A stretch of DNA of 17,857 bases from Pseudomonadota bacterium (GTDB lineage: Bacteria; Pseudomonadota; Gammaproteobacteria; Enterobacterales; Succinivibrionaceae): NCBI GenBank assembly GCA_023460615.1, contig JAEWPL010000213.1, forward strand, positions 1-17,857, written 5' to 3'. Below are positions 14,209 through 17,857 of the stretch, in pieces. The position numbers and the translations under genes are program-made. Within the stretch, counting starts at the first letter, position 1. Each line of letters starts with the position of its first letter. The notes under the pieces are model-generated. The model had not been told where the DNA came from. It ran no database searches and worked only from the letters and a program-made list of their open reading frames with translations.

Positions 14209-15945
14209 CTACTTAGATTTTACAGTAGTCTTTTTCTTTGGTCGTTTAGCAAGTACTAGACCAGTACCTTCACGTCTTGCCTTAGCAATAGCTTGACGTT
14301 CAGCCTTATCTTGTTTTTGACTTGCTCTTGCCCACATTCTTTCATTAGCTTCTTGACGCTTTTGTGCTCTCATTTGAGATTGAGTCTGTCGCTTCTGAGC
14401 TGGCTTCTCATCTGCAAATGGGTTTTCGCCTTCCTTAAAGTCAATAATTACAGGAGAGCCCATAATATTTAAGGATTTTCTGTAACAGTTAATGATGTAA
14501 CGCTTATAAGCATCAGGAACTTTAGATACTTTATTACCATGAATAATAATTCTTGGAGGGTTGTAACCACCAGCATGAGCAAACTTAAGCTTAATACGTC
14601 TACCACCAGAAATAGGTGGTTCGTGCTCTTCAACAGCTGCACGTAAGATACGGTTTAGCATTGAAGCACTGTGACGAGTAGTTGCACTTGCGTAAGCTTC
14701 ATCGATAGAATCAAATAGGTTACCAACACCTGTACCATGAAGTGCTGAAATAAAGTGTACTCTTGCAAAGTCCACGAAACCTAAACGAGAATTTAATTCA
14801 AGTTTAATCTCATCTTTAACTTTAACATCAAGACCATCCCACTTATTTACCGCAATCACAAGTGATCTTCCAGACTCTAGAATAAAGCCAAGTAGGGACA
14901 GATCCTGATCAGTAACGTGAGATTGAGCATCGATAACTAATAAAGCAACATTACAATCTTCAATTGCTTTTAAGGTTTTAACAATGGAGAACTTCTCAAT
15001 TGCTTCATTTACTTTACGACGCTTTCTTACACCAGCAGTATCGATAACGATGTATTTCTTATCACCACGCTCTAGTGGAATATAAATAGAATCACGAGTG
15101 GTACCTGGGTGATCAGCAACTACCACACGCTCCTCACCTAGCATACGGTTAGTTAAAGTAGATTTACCCACATTTGGCTTACCTACGATAGCAAACTTAA
15201 TTGGTAAGTCAGCAAAAGGAGTCTTTTGCTCTTCTTTTGCTTTGTCAACATCCTCACCCTTTAGGCGAGCGCGAGCTTTTTCTTTGTGCTCATACCAATC
15301 AAAGCCACCACGTTCCATGTCAACAGGTACGTTCTCTAAGAACTGATAGCCTTCTTCCCATTGAGCAAGCTCTAAAGCACGCTTACTCTCCTCTCTAGCT
15401 TCAAGCTCTTCGTCTGTTAAATCACAGTCTAAAGGTCCTTCTTCACGTAATAAAGGAGCGATAACATCCTCTAAAACGTTATTAACGCCACGACCATGCA
15501 CGATAGCGGTAGGATAAACCTCACCTAAGCCTAAAGCATAGAACTCAGCACCTGCAGTTTCAGGATCTAGACCATCCACTTTATTAGCGATAATGGCACA
15601 TTTTTTACCAGAGCGTCTTATGTAATCGGCAACTGAGTAGTCACCAGGTAAGATACCAGCTCTAGCATCTAACATAAATAACACCAAATCACACTCATCA
15701 ATTGCAAGTAGTGCTTGGTTAGTCATTTTTGAGGTTACTTCCTCTGGCTGATTAGTTGCATCCTCTGCAATACCACCAGTATCAATAACCACAAACTCAC
15801 GACCTTCATAAAGGGCGCGACCATATTTTCGGTCTCTAGTTAAACCAGGAAAATCGGCAACTAGGGCATCACGAGTCTTAGTAAGTCTATTGAAGAAAGT
15901 AGATTTTCCAACATTAGGGCAACCTACTAAAGCAACAACTTTCAT
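14209..15945 (-). CDS. der: Ribosome-assembly GTPase Der (EngA)
   Basis: Der is an essential double-GTPase that matures the 50S ribosomal subunit. From the ATG at 15945 (AAGGA six bases upstream) the protein has 578 residues; an upstream in-frame ATG at 15978 lacks a ribosome site and would add 11 unconserved residues. First G domain: P-loop GCPNVGKS (8-15), LTRD switch (35-38), DTGG (55-58), NKVD (121-124). Second G domain: GKPNVGKS (255-262), TTRD (282-285), DTAG (302-305), NKWD (367-370). A KH-like domain covers about 425-505 (HEPPISGGRRIKLKFAHAGGYNPPRIIIHGN). It is longer than E. coli Der (490) because of a charged linker between G domains (about 168-248) and a lysine/arginine-rich tail (about 510-578), probably for rRNA contact. 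It follows bamB on the same strand. Confidence 0.97.
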   Translation of the reverse strand: MKVVALVGCPNVGKSTFFNRLTKTRDALVADFPGLTRDRKYGRALYEGREFVVIDTGGIAEDATNQPEEVTSKMTNQALLAIDECDLVLFMLDARAGILPGDYSVADYIRRSGKKCAIIANKVDGLDPETAGAEFYALGLGEVYPTAIVHGRGVNNVLEDVIAPLLREEGPLDCDLTDEELEAREESKRALELAQWEEGYQFLENVPVDMERGGFDWYEHKEKARARLKGEDVDKAKEEQKTPFADLPIKFAIVGKPNVGKSTLTNRMLGEERVVVADHPGTTRDSIYIPLERGDKKYIVIDTAGVRKRRKVNEAIEKFSIVKTLKAIEDCNVALLVIDAQSHVTDQDLSLLGFILESGRSLVIAVNKWDGLDVKVKDEIKLELNSRLGFVDFARVHFISALHGTGVGNLFDSIDEAYASATTRHSASMLNRILRAAVEEHEPPISGGRRIKLKFAHAGGYNPPRIIIHGNKVSKVPDAYKRYIINCYRKSLNIMGSPVIIDFKEGENPFADEKPAQKRQTQSQMRAQKRQEANERMWARASQKQDKAERQAIAKARREGTGLVLAKRPKKKTTVKSK

Positions 15946-15980
15946 GTAACATCCTTGTAAGATTGGCTTACTATACACAC

Positions 15981-16003
15981 AAAGGGGACTTATGGTCCCC
16001 TTT
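15981..16003 (-). terminator. Hairpin between bamB and der (weak terminator or attenuator)
   Basis: AAAGGGGAC (15981-15989) pairs with GTCCCCTTT (15995-16003) across TTATG. On the minus strand only TTTGTG follows, a poor U-run, so it probably reduces rather than abolishes read-through from bamB into der. This region is also the only gap (about 95 bases) in an otherwise compact operon. Confidence 0.6.
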
Positions 16004-16041
16004 TATTACAACAATAAGTGATTTAGCCGTTTCACAACGGG

Positions 16042-17580
16042 TTATTCATCACTCTCAACAATTTCAATATCATTGTCTGAGCTTACACCAGAATCTGGAT
16101 CTAGACCATAGCTTTGTAATTGCTCACGACGTTGTTTTTCATATTCTGCAACACGTTTTTCGTATTCAGCTTTTTGACGTAAGTACTCGCGGTATTGAGC
16201 TTCGATTTGACGCTCTCTACTTTGAATTTGAGCAACTAACTTACGAGCTTCCTCACGACGTTTTTGTAAATCATCTAAAGTTACACCACCAGTTGCAGCA
16301 GGTGACATAGCTTGAGCTGCAATAAGTGCAGCTGCATTACCGGTTACTTGCTCTAAATCGGTAAAGCGTTTTTTAGGAATTACGATATCAATAGGATCAT
16401 AGCAAAGTACATCTACAGAGCCTGAAGATGAGTAAACTACTAAACAGTTACCTACTACTAAAGGAGCTACATAGATAGGATCAGAGCTTATGGAGATCTT
16501 AGAATCAATTAAACCATCATTTAAATTGATAAAGTAAATAAAGCCTTCTAAATCGCCAACTACAGCATAGTTACCATAGATAGTAGGGGCGGTTACATTA
16601 CGATAACGTAATTGTGAATTTGCCCATAACTCTACATTGTCAGAACGACGTACACAGTAAACAGTGCCGTTATCTGCAGTTACCACAAAGAAATTGTCAT
16701 CATAAGCAATATCTTGTGAGGAGTTATAAGACAACTTACCTACGACAGCATTTTTCTCTAAAGAGTATTTTACAAAGCCTGAATTATAGGCTGTTGAATA
16801 AATGCTATCTCCTAAAATTAGTGGGGTTGAGGAAACATCTGATATTCTCTCTAAATCAGAGCTACCATTGTTTTGACCTACAACAATTTGATTTAACACA
16901 AAACCATCTTGCTGACTTACAAGTAGCATACGACCTGTGGAGGTACCTAAAACTAAAAGCTCATCACCTACTACTACAGGCTTTGCTTGAGTACGTAAGT
17001 GTAAAGCCGCAGAGGTATCACCAGTTGACCAAATAACAGCTTTAGAATTTAAATCAAAAGCGGTAACGCCACCTGTGGAATCTTGCACAAAAAGTTTATC
17101 ACCAGAGGCATTAAAGGCTGGTACTGATACGATTTCTTTACCTAAGTAGTATTTAAAATAAATACTACCATCGGTCTTTGACAATACGTATAAATAACCA
17201 TTCTCAGAGCCTAAAGCTAAGAGATGATCACTTGCGCTTACACCACCACTAATACGAGCAGAACGCTTATTATCGTTCTCCTCCTCATCGGACAAATCTA
17301 CAACCCAGGTTTTATCACCATTAGTTGCATCAAAAGAGTAAACCTTACCTTCACGACCGGCAATATATAATTGACGACCACTGATGCAAGGCACAAGTTG
17401 AGAATAGAACTTATCAGAGCCTTGGGTACTTGCAGACCACACATAAGTAGGCTCAAAGATATTCTTAATCTCTGGTGGTTCTACAGGTGCAAATAAATCT
17501 TTATTAGAATTACAACCTGTAGTAGATGCAAAAGCTAATGCTAACACTGTTACTAAGCAGGATAATTGCTTTTTTAACAT
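16042..17580 (-). CDS. bamB: Outer membrane protein assembly factor BamB, with C-terminal extension
   Basis: BamB is a lipoprotein of the BAM complex that inserts beta-barrels in the outer membrane. I choose the ATG at 17580 because AAGGTGG lies six bases before it; a GTG nine bases earlier overlaps that ribosome site. The protein has 512 residues: a basic N-terminus, a hydrophobic stretch and a lipobox-like STTGC with Cys23 as the lipidated residue. Then comes a PQQ-like beta-propeller (about 45-400) with recurring GxVYxFD/GYLYVLS/GGVTAFDL blades typical of BamB. E. coli BamB is 392 residues and ends with the propeller; here about 110 residues follow, with an Ala-rich linker, a charged coiled coil (about 437-490) and an acidic end. 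It lies between yfgM and der as in other gamma-proteobacteria. Confidence 0.93.
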   Translation of the reverse strand: MLKKQLSCLVTVLALAFASTTGCNSNKDLFAPVEPPEIKNIFEPTYVWSASTQGSDKFYSQLVPCISGRQLYIAGREGKVYSFDATNGDKTWVVDLSDEEENDNKRSARISGGVSASDHLLALGSENGYLYVLSKTDGSIYFKYYLGKEIVSVPAFNASGDKLFVQDSTGGVTAFDLNSKAVIWSTGDTSAALHLRTQAKPVVVGDELLVLGTSTGRMLLVSQQDGFVLNQIVVGQNNGSSDLERISDVSSTPLILGDSIYSTAYNSGFVKYSLEKNAVVGKLSYNSSQDIAYDDNFFVVTADNGTVYCVRRSDNVELWANSQLRYRNVTAPTIYGNYAVVGDLEGFIYFINLNDGLIDSKISISSDPIYVAPLVVGNCLVVYSSSGSVDVLCYDPIDIVIPKKRFTDLEQVTGNAAALIAAQAMSPAATGGVTLDDLQKRREEARKLVAQIQSRERQIEAQYREYLRQKAEYEKRVAEYEKQRREQLQSYGLDPDSGVSSDNDIEIVESDE

Positions 17581-17616
17581 GAATGCCACCTTAATATTTG
17601 TAGATTTAATTAGGTA

Positions 17617-17857
17617 TTATTTTTTTATTTTTGTAGCTTGTGCTGCAATCTTTTCTTCAAGCTTTATGGCTCTTTCAAAAGCAGGAGTTTGACCATCTGC
17701 AATTAAGCTATCAGCTTTAATTTGTAATACAGAAGTAATTGCAATATTCTTTTGCTCACAAATTGAAATAGCCTCTTGATATGCTTTTGAAGCAAGATCT
17801 TTTTTACCTTGTAATAAATAAATATCACCTAATAATTCTTGTTTCTCAACAGCATAA
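17617..17857 (-). CDS. yfgM: YfgM family protein, C-terminal part (cut by window edge)
   Basis: The last 79 codons are visible, ending at TAA (17619-17617); the start lies beyond the right edge. The visible sequence (YAVEKQELLGDIYLLQGKKD, then ASKAYQEAISICEQ) is a tetratricopeptide-like helix pair with the LLGDIYLLQGK-DLASKAYQEA pattern of YfgM C-termini. YfgM is an inner-membrane protein that associates with the SecYEG translocon and periplasmic chaperones. The position directly before bamB, 36 bases away on the same strand, is the conserved gene order, and it supports the call as much as the sequence does. The Lys-rich ending (ATKIKK) looks like a normal terminus. Confidence 0.78.
   Translation of the reverse strand, partial: YAVEKQELLGDIYLLQGKKDLASKAYQEAISICEQKNIAITSVLQIKADSLIADGQTPAFERAIKLEEKIAAQATKIKK

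Noticed and set aside
15946..15978. Upstream start that would lengthen Der by 11 residues
   Set aside because: The family begins at MKVVALVGCPNVGKS, and only the ATG at 15945 has a Shine-Dalgarno sequence at proper spacing.
16614..17036. 140-codon frame opposite bamB
   Set aside because: Antisense shadow of conserved beta-propeller coding sequence; composition is atypical (very rich in Leu, His and Gln) and there is no ribosome site.
17581..17589. GTG start nine bases upstream for BamB
   Set aside because: This GTG is part of the AAGGTGG ribosome site that serves the ATG at 17580, which gives a normal lipoprotein signal peptide.

Overview
This window comes from an AT-rich, flagellated gammaproteobacterium. 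The evidence is the gene families: a full-length fused PurL with E. coli-like catalytic spacing, a FlrB/FlrC flagellar two-component pair, and the yfgM-bamB-der order. The strong TTA/AAA codon bias and the gene mix would suit an anaerobic gut lineage such as Succinivibrionaceae, but that placement is inference.

Bases 1-2260 are accessory and eroded. The left edge cuts an IS110-family transposase (1-627). About 540 bp follow with no convincing gene. Next is a roughly 411-bp segment (1172-1582, reading on the minus strand) with the ends of an IS200/IS605-type element: a left-end hairpin just after TTAC, and a structured omega-RNA-like region ending in TCAA. It carries no tnpA or tnpB. Its left end interrupts and truncates an AAA-ATPase/PD-(D/E)XK-type gene and supplies that gene's last 17 codons and stop.

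Bases 2371-6562 (all minus strand) hold an IclR-family regulator, the sigma54 activator flrC, the kinase flrB and a stand-alone ThiF/MoeB-type adenylyltransferase. A near-consensus sigma54 promoter precedes flrB. purL (6655-10548, minus) follows, with a terminator at its 3' end. The intergenic region between purL and the rightward genes carries a 15-bp-stem inverted repeat and a 17-bp palindrome.

On the plus strand, an unannotated 46-residue, very basic small protein (10832-10972) has an extended -10 promoter and a near-perfect Shine-Dalgarno site. It is followed by a canonical -24/-12 sigma54 promoter that drives fliS, a fliT-like gene and a DUF115 motility-associated (Maf-type) glycosyltransferase-like gene, closed by a bidirectional terminator. 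The inferred circuit is that FlrB/FlrC, encoded about 6 kb away, activates this flagellin chaperone and glycosylation operon through sigma54.

The right end holds the minus-strand operon yfgM (cut by the edge), bamB and der: envelope biogenesis factors and a ribosome-assembly GTPase. BamB carries an unusual coiled-coil C-terminal extension of about 110 residues. I found no tRNA, rRNA or CRISPR array.
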